DNA of 64,000 nt, from positions 124,001-188,000 of the forward strand of contig JARFXQ010000003.1 in NCBI GenBank assembly GCA_029194725.1, given 5' to 3'. The translations under genes were made by a program, and so were the position numbers. This document shows positions 36,300 to 45,385 of the stretch, piece after piece (within the stretch, counting starts at the first letter, position 1; each line of letters opens with the position of its first letter). The notes beneath the pieces are model-generated. The model made no database searches. It had not been told where the DNA came from and saw only the letters and a program-made list of their open reading frames with translations. The DNA is from Nitrospira sp. GTDB lineage: Bacteria; Nitrospirota; Nitrospiria; Nitrospirales; Nitrospiraceae.

Positions 36300-36953
36300 T
36301 CACCTCTTCCCGTCTGCCTCAAGGATGCTCCGAATGATGGTGACGACATTTTCTTGGTTCATGTTGACGCCGTCAACTTTGATATTCCCATCCAGCAAGA
36401 GCGAGGGCGTCGACGACACCTTGATCCGCTCTCCCCAACGACGCCCTTCTTCAAATAGCCTGGCCGGCTTTCCACTCTCCAGACCTGCTTCGAACGCCGC
36501 GACGTCCAAGCCGGCCTCTTTGATCAACAAGGCACGTATGGAGCGATCCAACACACCATCAACTTTGTCCTTGTGGATCGTGCGGAACAAGATCGCCCTC
36601 ATTTGATCGCCCTTCCCCATCAGCTTCGCTTGCTCATACATATCGAACACGGTCGGCAGTTTCCCCGGGATGACGGGGAATCCGACCATCGTGATGTCAA
36701 CCCTGTTTCCGAATTCTTTCAGAAGCAGCGGCACCCCGGTTTCCTCGAAATGATGGCAATGCGGGCAGTAGAAGTCGGCGAACTCGACGACTTTCACCTT
36801 CCCCGGCTGATGGGTCGACGTCTCGTCCTTGAGTATTTCGAATTGTCCTTTGAATTCGGGTTTGGCCGCCGTCGCCTTCAACGGCACGGTCAGCAACCAT
36901 ACGGCCCCGACTAGGACTACAAGCCTCCTCACCCACTTCTGCGAACGATTCAT
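36300..36953 (-). CDS. DsbA-like periplasmic thiol oxidoreductase
   Basis: A 217-residue thioredoxin-fold protein with a signal peptide (about 1-30, ending ATA-A) and the active site CPHC in FADFYCPHCHHFEE, near residue 63. The cis-proline is in VSSTPSLLLDG. The CPHC dipeptide is that of oxidising DsbA proteins, so it probably forms disulfides in exported proteins. It has AAGGAG six bases before the ATG and a perfect -10 box upstream, and precedes the sigma gene by 16 bases, so both are likely in one transcript. Confidence 0.88.
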   Translation of the reverse strand: MNRSQKWVRRLVVLVGAVWLLTVPLKATAAKPEFKGQFEILKDETSTHQPGKVKVVEFADFYCPHCHHFEETGVPLLLKEFGNRVDITMVGFPVIPGKLPTVFDMYEQAKLMGKGDQMRAILFRTIHKDKVDGVLDRSIRALLIKEAGLDVAAFEAGLESGKPARLFEEGRRWGERIKVSSTPSLLLDGNIKVDGVNMNQENVVTIIRSILEADGKR

Positions 36954-36985
36954 CTGATTCTCCTTTCCCTGTAATTGCCACCGCC

Positions 36986-36991
36986 ATTATA
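36986..36991 (-). promoter_or_regulatory. Perfect -10 box for the dsbA/sigma transcript
   Basis: TATAAT on the minus strand, about 33 bases before the dsbA-like start. No good -35 is seen at 17 bases. It is 28 bases from a second TATAAT pointing the other way, so the two promoters overlap back to back. Confidence 0.5.
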
Positions 36992-37019
36992 GCGGATGAT
37001 GAGGTTCATTGCCCTTTGT

Positions 37020-37025
37020 TATAAT
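37020..37025 (+). promoter_or_regulatory. Extended -10 box just before the slp-like ATG
   Basis: TG-T-TATAAT ends only six bases before the ATG at 37032. Transcription would begin at or very near the start codon, implying a leaderless mRNA. This also excludes an upstream in-frame ATG at 36996 as the start. Confidence 0.55.
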
Positions 37026-37031
37026 CGCGTC

Positions 37032-37565
37032 ATGCTAGAACTTCGGTATGTGTTGCTGACGTCGATGCTCTTGATCGCGCTCGGCTGCGTCTCGAAGGGC
37101 AGGCAGGTTGACCAACAGTCCGCCGGCACTCCGCAAATCACCTATACGCAGGTGAAAGCGGCGCCCAGAACATTCAACGGGCAGTCAGTAACTTTCGGGG
37201 GAAAGGTATTGGGTGCGAGGCGATTGAAGGAGGGAACTAGGATCGAAATTCTGCAACTACCCCTCACCCCTTCATCCCAGCCGACGATGGATCTTACTAA
37301 GTCTGAAGGCCGTTTCCTTGCCCTGCAGAGAGAATTTCTTGACCCGGCGACGATCCCGCCCGGCACATTTCTAATAGTGACAGGAGAGATAGAAGGCTCG
37401 GTAACCTTGCCGTTCGATGAGACGGAGTACAGCTACCCGCTCCTGCGCATCAACGATCTGCGTGTGTGGACCGACAGCGAGCAAGAAGCCCCCCACGTGC
37501 GACCCTGCATGGGGCCTGGCCCTTATTGGGGCCCCTACTGGAGGGCATGGCCTTATTGTTGGTAA
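37032..37565 (+). CDS. Slp-family outer-membrane lipoprotein
   Basis: A 177-residue lipoprotein. The signal peptide ends in LIALGC, so lipid is attached to the cysteine at about residue 19. The mature domain (QVKAAPRTFNGQSVTFGGKVLGARR, then IEILQLPL and FLIVTGEIEGSV) is the OB-like fold of Slp/YeaY lipoproteins induced in carbon starvation in enterobacteria. The end is unusual: a Pro/Tyr/Trp-rich tail (GPYWGPYWRAWPYCW). Start chosen from the promoter position. It is divergent from the dsbA-sigma unit and alone on its strand. Confidence 0.85.
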   Translation: MLELRYVLLTSMLLIALGCVSKGRQVDQQSAGTPQITYTQVKAAPRTFNGQSVTFGGKVLGARRLKEGTRIEILQLPLTPSSQPTMDLTKSEGRFLALQREFLDPATIPPGTFLIVTGEIEGSVTLPFDETEYSYPLLRINDLRVWTDSEQEAPHVRPCMGPGPYWGPYWRAWPYCW

Positions 37566-37962
37566 CGCGCCACGTCAAACGATCTAGCTGCCATCAACGC
37601 CAACGGAGAGAAACCACAGTCACCTCATTCCACCTTCCGCTTCACACCTGAAACATGACGTGCGACGAATGACGGTTCCCCCTTATTGAAAGACTGTTTG
37701 CACTCGCAGCGCCCAGCTAATCGCCGCCGTTGCGACCGGTCAGGTCGAACGATAGAATACGTTCAGGAATCATGCGGTTGGCAGGAACCACATCGTGCAA
37801 CTCGTGACCTCACCAGCGTGAAAAAGGGCGGGGCGAAGGAGGAGGCAGGCAACCTTCGCCCCGCGCTTGGTCCGAGCCGGAGGCAGCCTGCTCGGACAGC
37901 CCATCGATCATCCGATTCCAACCCAACGAAAGGGTCTTCTCTCGCTCGCTCACACCTTTCCG
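37566..37962. other. Intergenic region with two hairpins
   Basis: About 400 bases between the convergent slp-like gene and the TonB-dependent receptor gene. It holds the intrinsic terminator of the receptor operon and a 7-bp hairpin (37871-37877 with 37890-37896). Small open frames here have no protein-like composition or start signals. Confidence 0.6.
37821..37864 (-). terminator. Intrinsic terminator of the TonB-receptor operon
   Basis: A perfect 12-bp stem (37828-37839 with 37853-37864) with a 13-base loop is followed, on the minus strand, by CC and a run of five T. It lies about 100 bases after the receptor stop codon and so ends the eight-gene minus-strand operon. Confidence 0.85.
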
Positions 37963-40326
37963 TTAGAAAAGTCCTAACGTCACCCCTCCATAAATAGCTC
38001 GTCCATAACCCGCATAAAACGCCTGCCGCCCCGCAGCTTCGGCATGAGTTTCGCCGGTGATCACTTGTCCGGAGGCGGCATATTTCGTATCTGCGATGTT
38101 GTCGACTTGAACAAACAGCTTGGCGAATCGGAACCAGGAGGATTTCGACAGTTCGATATTCTTGTGCACATTGATGTTTCCGGTCACATAGGAAGGAAAT
38201 CCGAACGTATTACTGTTGTTCAAGAAATAGCTATTGGAGTAATTGCCTTCGACCCAGGCACCCCATCCAGTCGGCGCATGGTAGTACTCCAGCTTCCCGT
38301 TTAGAGTGTCGGTCGGCACATTCGGCACTTGGTTGCCGTCACGCACAATGAATCCGGAAGCGGTCCGATCAGAAAAGTTGATGTACTCCGTATTGATGTG
38401 GGTGTAGGCGCCGGATACCCGCAGACCTGAGACAGGCCGCCATTCGGCGAAGAGTTCGACACCGCGATACCTGGAGGAGGGCGCATTGACCGATGCCGTG
38501 TTATTCCCTGAAATCACCTGTGTGATGATTTCGTCTCGAAAGAACGTATAAAATCCGACGAGGTGGACGAGCAATGTCGGATGCAGCCTCATCTCCGTGC
38601 CGATTTCAAGGTTGAGATTCTTTTGGGGTCTCAGGTCGAAATTGCTCCCCGGAAGCCCCGTGACAGGATCTCGCAAGAGATTGTTGAACTGCGGAATACC
38701 ATACCCCGTCGAGGCCCGAATCCAATTGCGATAGTCTACCGATGGTTTCCAAATCAACGCACCTTCCGGCGCCCAGTTTAGATAGGACCGATTGATGCTG
38801 GCGCGCGTGTCTACCAAAGCAGTGGTTGGATTATAGTTCGTGGCATCCACGCTGATAGTGGATTGTTCAAAGCCGAGGCCGACCGCGAAAGTCCAGTTCT
38901 GATAGAATTCCAATTCCTCACGAAACCGACCGCCGATGTTGAAGATAGATCCACGGGTGTTCTGCAGCAACGTCCCTTTCGTTCCGAAGCCATCCGCAAG
39001 ATTCTGGAAGGTGTTGCCCTTCTGATCCATGTAATTGACAAAGAAACCGACATAGCTCTTCAAGGGCATGGCTCCCAGTCGGCCGTCGTGTCGCAAGTCG
39101 GCATAGCTCTTGTAGTTGGGATTCGTGTTCTCAATAACCTGCGAAAATGATTGCTGAATGTCTTTGAGGTCGTAGTCTGCTTCCACCGTCAAGACAGTGT
39201 TTGCATCGATCTGACGTTCGTAGATTCCTCCGATAATCGTTCGGGTATCGACGCGGCTTTGATCGAGCAGAATCGCATTGGCGCAACCGGGGTTGTAGGT
39301 GCCGGGCGTACAAGGCGTCTGCGCGCCGCCGGCCTGTCGCTCATCAGCGAAGAACTGTCCCTGTGTGAGTCTGGTGGGCACTTTGGTATTGAGCCAGTTG
39401 GTGATGGCTTTGAAGTAAAAATTCTGCCGGTCATCCAGTTTGTACCGAACATTGAAATTAATGGTTTGCGTGTTGTAGTTGCTGTGCTGGATAAACCCAT
39501 CTGCCGCCATCTGACTGCCGAACATCGCGATATCGAACCGGTCCGTTGCCTGACCGAAGGCGACGCCGTACTTCTGGTAGCCAAAGGATCCTCCCGATAA
39601 GAAGGTCTCCAGCCCGTGAATGTCGCTCCCTCGTCTCGTTCGGAAGTGAACCATTCCACCCAATGCGTAGTTGTCGTACAAGGAAGAGGAGGCCCCGCGA
39701 ATCACTTCAACGCTGCGCATGAACCAGGGATCTTGCATATCCAGGCGTGAAAGGCCGTCGGACTGGGTCTGAGAGATTCCGTCTTCGTACACCTTGATGT
39801 CCCGAATCGCAAAGGTGGTCTTGGCTCCTTGTCCTCGGATCATCATGCTGAAATCTCGAGGCCCATTGGCCTGTCGCAGGACGATACCGGGAAGCGATTC
39901 CATGGACTCCTTCATGGTTCTGGTCGGTTGGGATTCCGTCTCGGAAGGGACCGTTGCCGAGAGCGATACCCCTTCCGGCCGATTCTGCTGACGCTTGCTG
40001 ACGATGCTCATGTCGGCGAGATCGAAATCCGGTTTCGCGGATATGCCTTCGGTCGCGGTCGCCTCTGTGGCAGGCTCGGTGTCCTCCTTAATAATCGTTG
40101 GACGTTCTCCTTCAGGCTTACCGCTCTCCTTCTTCTGCTGCAACTCATCCAGTTCCCGCAGAATATTGTTAAGCTGATCACGCAGCTCTTTCTCGCGCGC
40201 CGACGCAGATGGATCTGAAGAAGACGTTCCTTGCGCGAAAACGTCGTTGCCGGTGGCCGCACAGATCACGAAGATACCTACAGCAATCCCATAACCCCAT
40301 CGAGAAATACGTGCCAATTCGGACAT
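37963..40326 (-). CDS. TonB-dependent outer-membrane receptor
   Basis: A 787-residue receptor with a signal peptide (about 1-31), a predicted coiled-coil stretch (EKELRDQLNNILRELDELQQ) that is unusual for this family, a plug domain (about 110-225, LPGIVLRQANGPRDFSMMIRG and VIRGASSSLYDNYALGGMVHF) and a beta-barrel to the C-terminal phenylalanine. It would import a substrate using the adjacent TonB. The ligand is not readable; copper or a metallophore is inferred from the small Cys/His proteins and thioredoxins in the operon. A cysteine pair lies in an extracellular loop (TPCTPGTYNPGCAN). Confidence 0.92.
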   Translation of the reverse strand: MSELARISRWGYGIAVGIFVICAATGNDVFAQGTSSSDPSASAREKELRDQLNNILRELDELQQKKESGKPEGERPTIIKEDTEPATEATATEGISAKPDFDLADMSIVSKRQQNRPEGVSLSATVPSETESQPTRTMKESMESLPGIVLRQANGPRDFSMMIRGQGAKTTFAIRDIKVYEDGISQTQSDGLSRLDMQDPWFMRSVEVIRGASSSLYDNYALGGMVHFRTRRGSDIHGLETFLSGGSFGYQKYGVAFGQATDRFDIAMFGSQMAADGFIQHSNYNTQTINFNVRYKLDDRQNFYFKAITNWLNTKVPTRLTQGQFFADERQAGGAQTPCTPGTYNPGCANAILLDQSRVDTRTIIGGIYERQIDANTVLTVEADYDLKDIQQSFSQVIENTNPNYKSYADLRHDGRLGAMPLKSYVGFFVNYMDQKGNTFQNLADGFGTKGTLLQNTRGSIFNIGGRFREELEFYQNWTFAVGLGFEQSTISVDATNYNPTTALVDTRASINRSYLNWAPEGALIWKPSVDYRNWIRASTGYGIPQFNNLLRDPVTGLPGSNFDLRPQKNLNLEIGTEMRLHPTLLVHLVGFYTFFRDEIITQVISGNNTASVNAPSSRYRGVELFAEWRPVSGLRVSGAYTHINTEYINFSDRTASGFIVRDGNQVPNVPTDTLNGKLEYYHAPTGWGAWVEGNYSNSYFLNNSNTFGFPSYVTGNINVHKNIELSKSSWFRFAKLFVQVDNIADTKYAASGQVITGETHAEAAGRQAFYAGYGRAIYGGVTLGLF

Positions 40327-40439
40327 GATCGCCGACTCCTCGCTCGATCAGATTGGTGAAGAGCATAGTCCGACGTATAGCCTGATCTGGCCAGCGACGC
40401 CGGTAACCAGCTTACGACTGATACGGATCTAGAAAGGGA

Positions 40440-40745
40440 TCACTGAGGAGGTGCGCGAGAACGAGAAACCGTGGAAATGAAATGAAGTTGTGGTGCTGCA
40501 TCAACCAACCGCTGCAGTGCTACGACGGCGAAGAACCCGAGGAGAGGTGCGGCTGCGTGGATGCTGGCCGTCGGGTGAACCTGACAAACCCAGGCACAGA
40601 GCGTGGAGTGAGCAGCATGAGACGGAGTGTGGTGAGCATGGCCCGACTCTTCTGTGTGCATGACGAGACAGCCTGCCGCGCTCACCGCAAGAGCGGCATA
40701 GAGCAGGACCATCCCAACGGCGAAGGGTACAAACCAACGTTTCAT
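40440..40745 (-). CDS. Small His/Cys membrane-anchored peptide (HTLCxWxC type)
   Basis: A 101-residue protein with an N-terminal hydrophobic segment (about 5-27), a histidine-rich stretch (HAHHTPSHAAH), the motif HSTLCAWVC and a second hydrophobic segment, ending SRSRAPPQ. The gene at 45.4 kb has the same plan (HGTLLCSWMC and SSRAPP), so they form a small family; both resemble the DUF2946 type found with copper genes. The start overlaps the stop of the TlpA-like gene by four bases. Metal binding is inferred from the His/Cys pattern. Confidence 0.7.
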   Translation of the reverse strand: MKRWFVPFAVGMVLLYAALAVSAAGCLVMHTEESGHAHHTPSHAAHSTLCAWVCQVHPTASIHAAAPLLGFFAVVALQRLVDAAPQLHFISTVSRSRAPPQ

Positions 40746-41311
40746 TTCATCCCATCAAGAACATGCTGTATCAGCGCGACCGACTCCTCGCTGTCCCAGG
40801 CCCTCGGCCCGACTGCGCGACCGACGGCTCGACCGTCTTGCGTAATGAGCACGGTCGTCGGCAGCCCCCTGACCATAAAGGACCGCGACACATCTTCATT
40901 CTCATCGAACAGCACGGGGAGTCGGATGCCCAGGTGATCGAGAAACTGCTTGATCCCCTGTGGATGCATGTCCGTCGTAACGGTCACCACCTGGAACTGC
41001 GTGGAGTCGAACTGTGATTGGATTCTGGCAAGCGACGGCATCTCTTCTTTGCACGGTCCACACCAGGTTGCCCAAAAATTGAGAAGCACGACCTTTCCAA
41101 CCAGTTCTTTCGAGTGAACAGTTCCGCCATCGAGTGTCGTGAGATCGAACCCAGTAATCGGTCCGCTAGAAGCGATTCGAGCGACGCGTAGCGCGACGAA
41201 GGGGTCGCTCACTGCGGCGGTGGCATGGGTGCCGTACCACCCGGAGGCAAGCGCGCTCACGCTTCCAGTGAGAAACAATGCAAGCAGCAAGCTCCACGAT
41301 CTATGGTTCAT
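40742..41311 (-). CDS. TlpA/ResA-like thioredoxin, exported
   Basis: A 189-residue thiol-disulfide protein with a signal or anchor (about 1-30) and a thioredoxin active site WCGPC near residue 83, followed by KEEMPSLARI as in TlpA/ResA. The start at 41311 overlaps the end of the propeller gene by 11 bases. Such proteins reduce disulfides or metal-binding cysteines in the periplasm, for example during copper centre assembly. A second, distinct TlpA-like gene lies two genes upstream, so the operon carries two. Confidence 0.88.
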   Translation of the reverse strand: MNHRSWSLLLALFLTGSVSALASGWYGTHATAAVSDPFVALRVARIASSGPITGFDLTTLDGGTVHSKELVGKVVLLNFWATWCGPCKEEMPSLARIQSQFDSTQFQVVTVTTDMHPQGIKQFLDHLGIRLPVLFDENEDVSRSFMVRGLPTTVLITQDGRAVGRAVGPRAWDSEESVALIQHVLDGMK

Positions 41312-42578
41312 GGGTTCCACCCTGAAGAGCTGTGAGATTGGCCGTTGGGAACTGCATGGTTTGGATGACCAGGCGATGCGCCGGCATTGCATGTTCCTTC
41401 CAACCCATCACGACCGTCCCATGCTGATTGACCGCTACGGTCGGTGTCTGGCCGTTCTTTTCGTTGAGTTTGATCGGGATGTTGAACGACTGGCCGCGAT
41501 CGAGCGAATAGCTGACGACGACTTCTCGACGGACGGGTGATTGTTCTTCCCAGATGACGGCAATCCTCCCTGCCGGATCGACCGCCATCTGCGGATGGTC
41601 TGGGAAGGTCCCTTTGGACCGGTTCAATTGCTTCTTGGCCGAAAACGTTTGCCCTCGGTCATCCGAGTAGGCCAAATAGATTGCGGGCGTTTCGTCGGCG
41701 CCCTCCGTGTACCACACCACATACAGTCGCCCTTGCCGATCAGCACCGAGCGACGCCGGACGATGAGGGCAGGCAGGATAGACCCACCGATCGTCTCCGA
41801 CGATCACCGACGGCAAAAACGTCTCGCCGCCGTCCATCGATCGAGAGACCACGGTCTCCCGCAGATTGCCGTCAAAAATCTTTCGCCACGCGACATAGAC
41901 AGTTCCATCTGTGGACGTCGTCACGGCTGTTCTGCAACAGACACAGGTATCGTCGTCGATCTTGAGATTCTTTGAGATCGTGTGTCCATGATCCGTCGAT
42001 CTCGCGACAAACGTTCCCGGCTCCTTCTTGCCTTCGCGGCCATCGATCCAGGCCATGTGCAGGGCTCCGTTCGGAGCTGTCTGGATCGAATCAAACGTGT
42101 GCTGGGTGACATGACTGTCGTCATTCACCAAGATGGAGGGCGCGAACGTTCGTCCTCCGTCCGAGGACCTGCTGAGCCTCAGTTCCCCGGAGAACGGCTT
42201 ATCAAGGGTGATGTGCGGATGGGTCTGCGACCAAGTGACAAATACCTCATTCCCAAGGACGGCCAAGGCTGGGGACTCCTGGCGATGATAGACATTGTCG
42301 GTTGGTTGGTTCACGGGGACGGGCCTTCCAAACGGCCCACCTGGTTGTTCAGATCTCGCAAAGAGGATGGTGCGGGTGTCCTTGTCTTCCTCCACCCAGG
42401 CGGCCGAAACGACACCCTGTTCATCGATCTGTACCGATGGCCCGACTACGCCCTTCACTTGGTGAACCGTCATATGTTTAGGACCAAAAATGACGGCCGG
42501 CTCGGAAGTCTCGGCCCACACTTGCATTGGTACCAAGGAGGAGAGAATCACGGTGAATGTAGTAGCGAAGTATCGCAT
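41301..42578 (-). CDS. Secreted sialidase-fold beta-propeller with CVCC motif
   Basis: A 425-residue exported protein with a signal peptide (about 1-22, ending VWA-E) and repeated Asp-box motifs (SSDGGRTF, STDHGHT, SMDGGETF, YSDDRGQTF, YSLDRGQSF), giving a six-bladed sialidase-type propeller. Typical sialidase arginines are not evident, so it is probably a binding protein and not a glycosidase. A DDDTCVCC motif near residue 213 is striking and may bind metal. It overlaps the TlpA-like gene, which suits delivery or redox control of that cysteine cluster. Confidence 0.8.
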   Translation of the reverse strand: MRYFATTFTVILSSLVPMQVWAETSEPAVIFGPKHMTVHQVKGVVGPSVQIDEQGVVSAAWVEEDKDTRTILFARSEQPGGPFGRPVPVNQPTDNVYHRQESPALAVLGNEVFVTWSQTHPHITLDKPFSGELRLSRSSDGGRTFAPSILVNDDSHVTQHTFDSIQTAPNGALHMAWIDGREGKKEPGTFVARSTDHGHTISKNLKIDDDTCVCCRTAVTTSTDGTVYVAWRKIFDGNLRETVVSRSMDGGETFLPSVIVGDDRWVYPACPHRPASLGADRQGRLYVVWYTEGADETPAIYLAYSDDRGQTFSAKKQLNRSKGTFPDHPQMAVDPAGRIAVIWEEQSPVRREVVVSYSLDRGQSFNIPIKLNEKNGQTPTVAVNQHGTVVMGWKEHAMPAHRLVIQTMQFPTANLTALQGGTHEP

Positions 42579-42643
42579 GACTTACCTTTCATGATCTGGC
42601 ATGAGTCGCGTTCATGACGGCGTTTCACCTTTCATTCGACTCA

Positions 42644-43501
42644 CTAATTGGCCAAGCTATACACGATCGGAAGACTCACGACGATCTGCGGCTTTCCGAT
42701 GGCATGTTTCATATGGAGTGGACAGGCCAGTTTCACCGCCTCGATGGCCGCGTCATCAAGGACGCTATGTCCAGAACTCTTCTGGACGGATACGTCGGCC
42801 AAATGGCCGTCAGATCGAATGACGGCTTTCAGGACCACTTTCCCTTCTTGACCGTTCATGCGAGCCTGATTCGGATAGCGTTTGAGCTCGGCCACCCGGC
42901 GCCACAGCGACTCGGCCAACCATCGATGATCCATTTTCGTTTCCGGACCGGGCGCCGGAGCCTTGGCCACCTCCACTGGCGCAGTATCCACGGGAGCTTC
43001 CTGTGACGGGGATTCCGGCGGTGCCTCTTGTTGGGCCACGTCCTCATGCGACGGGGTAGGAGCTGCTGCAATTGCTGCCGACTCCTGTTGAGCTGGTGGA
43101 GCCTCAACCGGCTCCGGTTGCTTTTCTTCTACGACCGGTTCGACCTTTGATTCAGTCCTCTCGACAATCCGTTGTTCAACCGGCTCCTCTCGTGGCTGAG
43201 GCTCGACTTTCCGCTCCAACGGCGTTACCGCCCGGGATACTTCCGCCATTTGTCTGGGACGTGGCTGAGACACGACTTTCGCCGGTGGCTGTACAGGAGC
43301 CACGACTGACGGCGCTTGTTCCGAAATGGATTCCGTCTTCGTCGCCTCCACCAACGCCACATCCCACTCGAATAAGTCCTTCTGCACGATGGGCTTGATC
43401 TGCCCGGCCAGAAGAAACGCGAGACCAACCAGCATGCTATGGAGAGTTAACGAAATGCCCCAGGCTGGGAAAAAGAATCGGTTTTCATCTGTTGATGTCA
43501 T
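42644..43501 (-). CDS. tonB: TonB energy transducer
   Basis: A 285-residue inner-membrane protein with one N-terminal span (about 12-34), a long Pro/Glu/Val-rich periplasmic linker (about 55-190) and a C-terminal TonB domain (about 205-285: RYPNQARMNGQEGKVVLKA, SSGHSVLDDAAIEAVK). It couples the proton-motive force to TonB-dependent receptors. No exbB or exbD is next to it, so it must use those from elsewhere. Its place in the receptor operon suggests a dedicated TonB. Confidence 0.92.
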   Translation of the reverse strand: MTSTDENRFFFPAWGISLTLHSMLVGLAFLLAGQIKPIVQKDLFEWDVALVEATKTESISEQAPSVVAPVQPPAKVVSQPRPRQMAEVSRAVTPLERKVEPQPREEPVEQRIVERTESKVEPVVEEKQPEPVEAPPAQQESAAIAAAPTPSHEDVAQQEAPPESPSQEAPVDTAPVEVAKAPAPGPETKMDHRWLAESLWRRVAELKRYPNQARMNGQEGKVVLKAVIRSDGHLADVSVQKSSGHSVLDDAAIEAVKLACPLHMKHAIGKPQIVVSLPIVYSLAN

Positions 43502-43567
43502 GCTGTCTTCTGCCTTTCCACTTCCCGCTAATCAGTTCACCAACCCCCGTTCTTAGTCTGCGTAGGG

Positions 43568-44119
43568 CTACCGCAGAGAGGCAGCCTTCACCGCTTCTGA
43601 TTTCTGGATTCGTGCCACGGTATCGAGGATCAGCTGCTCGGTCAGAAGACCTCCCTTGATGTATTCTTGAACGACACCCTTCTCATCAATGAATACGCTG
43701 ACCGGTAAACCGAAGACCCCGAATTGGTTGGCGACCTTGTTGTCTCGATCCATAAGCACAGGGAAGGTATGGCCATATTGCTTGATATGCTCACGCACTT
43801 TGGCATCGTCTTCCAGTTCGTTGATCGCCAATACCACAAACCCCTTGTCACGGAGCTTGTCGTACATGGTCTGCATGGCAGGCATTTCCGTCGTGCAGGG
43901 CTTGCACCAGGTCGCCCAAAAATTCACTAGGACGACCTTCCCGCGATATTGGCTCAGGCTTTGCTGCATGCCTTCCAGGTCGACCAAGCGAAAATCTTCA
44001 GCGGTTGTCCCCACCGCCGGCACTCGTGAACCCATTCCCCACACCAAGCTGCCGGTGAGCACGCCTGTTAAACTCAGGGCCAACAGCCCCAAGATGGTCT
44101 TGTTGTACGCTCTCCTCAT
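43568..44119 (-). CDS. TlpA/ResA-like thioredoxin
   Basis: A 183-residue exported or anchored thioredoxin with a hydrophobic N-terminus (about 8-30), the active site WCKPC in NFWATWCKPCTTEMPAM near residue 74, and the cis-proline region FGLPVSVFIDEKG. The WCKPC dipeptide differs from the WCGPC of the other copy, so the two may have different redox potentials or partners. It lies between tonB and the outer-membrane protein gene with gaps of 66 and 37 bases. Confidence 0.88.
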   Translation of the reverse strand: MRRAYNKTILGLLALSLTGVLTGSLVWGMGSRVPAVGTTAEDFRLVDLEGMQQSLSQYRGKVVLVNFWATWCKPCTTEMPAMQTMYDKLRDKGFVVLAINELEDDAKVREHIKQYGHTFPVLMDRDNKVANQFGVFGLPVSVFIDEKGVVQEYIKGGLLTEQLILDTVARIQKSEAVKAASLR

Positions 44120-44156
44120 GATGGTCTCCTCATCATCATTGTGGCTCCTTTGAGAA

Positions 44157-45281
44157 CTAACTCTTCAGCAACTGCACCGATCGAGTCACTCCGAAGATAA
44201 AACTTGTTCCCTGAGCGAGATTGTTGTTGGAATCCCGCATGATCGGAATCTCTGAGTAGAAGTACAGCGAGGTCATCTTCGTCAACGGTGAATCAATCAC
44301 TCCTTCAAGATTGACCTGGAATCCCGGTGAGAACGCGAAGTAGGTGGAGCCGGTATTCGGCACCTGGCGATCAGAGATTGTGGGATCGATCACAATCGGC
44401 TCACCTGGGAAGTCGGGAGCATCAGCAGGCGTGGCCGATCGCTGCAACGATGCACTGATATTGTCGTGGACTAAATACCTCCAATGGAACTGGCCCATCA
44501 GCGCCAACCACGGCGCCTTTTCTAGCGGAATTCCGCTCGCGCCCAGGCTGAGATTGTACTCATCACCGAACTGATAGCCGTAATTGTTCCGGAACGTATG
44601 GCGATAGCTCCCGAAGAAAAACTGGTTGAGCCGATGGGGAATCAGTTCGTAGGTTTGATAGAGCGACCCGATGAACCCCAGGTTGCCTCGTCCAAGCTGC
44701 GTCGGCGACTCCATGAGGTCCCCGTTCGCATCGTTGGCGCTCGTGCTGCCGGTCGGCACCTGCACCCCGAATCCGGGGATGACCATGCTTCTGAGCGTCG
44801 GCAGCAGGTTGTACTTAGCCGTAATGATCATGTCGCCGATTCCGTTGTCTTTGAAAGGCACCAATTCTCCCTCGCCGTTGGGGCCGTCTTCCCCGAGCCC
44901 ATCGATATGCTTGTGCGTCCGCCACAGATACGGAATGGTGACCTGTACACCTAGGTGTTCCGTGATACCGTAGTTAAAGTCAAAGGCGACCATCTGCGTG
45001 ATCGTCCGAATTTCTTGGTGATGGTCCAGAATCAGAACGCGATCGCCTTGATCGATCCCGGGAATCACACCGTTCGTCCCATCGAGCAAGCGCATAGGCG
45101 TATAACTGTAAATGGTGTTGAACGTTAAGAGACCTGCTTGCGGCACCTGTTGCTGAGAGCCGATGACGACGAAACAGGTCACAGCCCCACAGGCTGCTTC
45201 GGCATGTCGAGCGGTCGGCCCGCCAAGGAGGATCAGGGCAGATCCGAGCACACACGCGACGACAGAATGTTTGACCGCCAT
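44157..45281 (-). CDS. Outer-membrane channel-like protein
   Basis: A protein of about 374 residues with a signal peptide starting at MAVKHSVVACVLG (start 45281, preceded by GGAG). The mature part has alternating beta-strand pattern with YGITEHLGVQVTIPYLWRT, GIGDMIITAKYNLLP and a closing strand SFIFGVTRSVQLL, like the transporter family related to phenol-degradation meta-pathway proteins. The mature N-terminus carries a cysteine pair, ACGAVTC. It could be a porin for the metal or ligand handled by the operon; the true cargo is unknown. Confidence 0.7.
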   Translation of the reverse strand: MAVKHSVVACVLGSALILLGGPTARHAEAACGAVTCFVVIGSQQQVPQAGLLTFNTIYSYTPMRLLDGTNGVIPGIDQGDRVLILDHHQEIRTITQMVAFDFNYGITEHLGVQVTIPYLWRTHKHIDGLGEDGPNGEGELVPFKDNGIGDMIITAKYNLLPTLRSMVIPGFGVQVPTGSTSANDANGDLMESPTQLGRGNLGFIGSLYQTYELIPHRLNQFFFGSYRHTFRNNYGYQFGDEYNLSLGASGIPLEKAPWLALMGQFHWRYLVHDNISASLQRSATPADAPDFPGEPIVIDPTISDRQVPNTGSTYFAFSPGFQVNLEGVIDSPLTKMTSLYFYSEIPIMRDSNNNLAQGTSFIFGVTRSVQLLKS

Positions 45282-45385
45282 AATGCTCCAGACGCTTTGT
45301 TGCAACGTGTACCTTGAACCGCCTGCAGGGTGACTCCTCACAGAGTTACCTGCGGCAAGACGGCTCTGAACGAACGCGACGAAGA

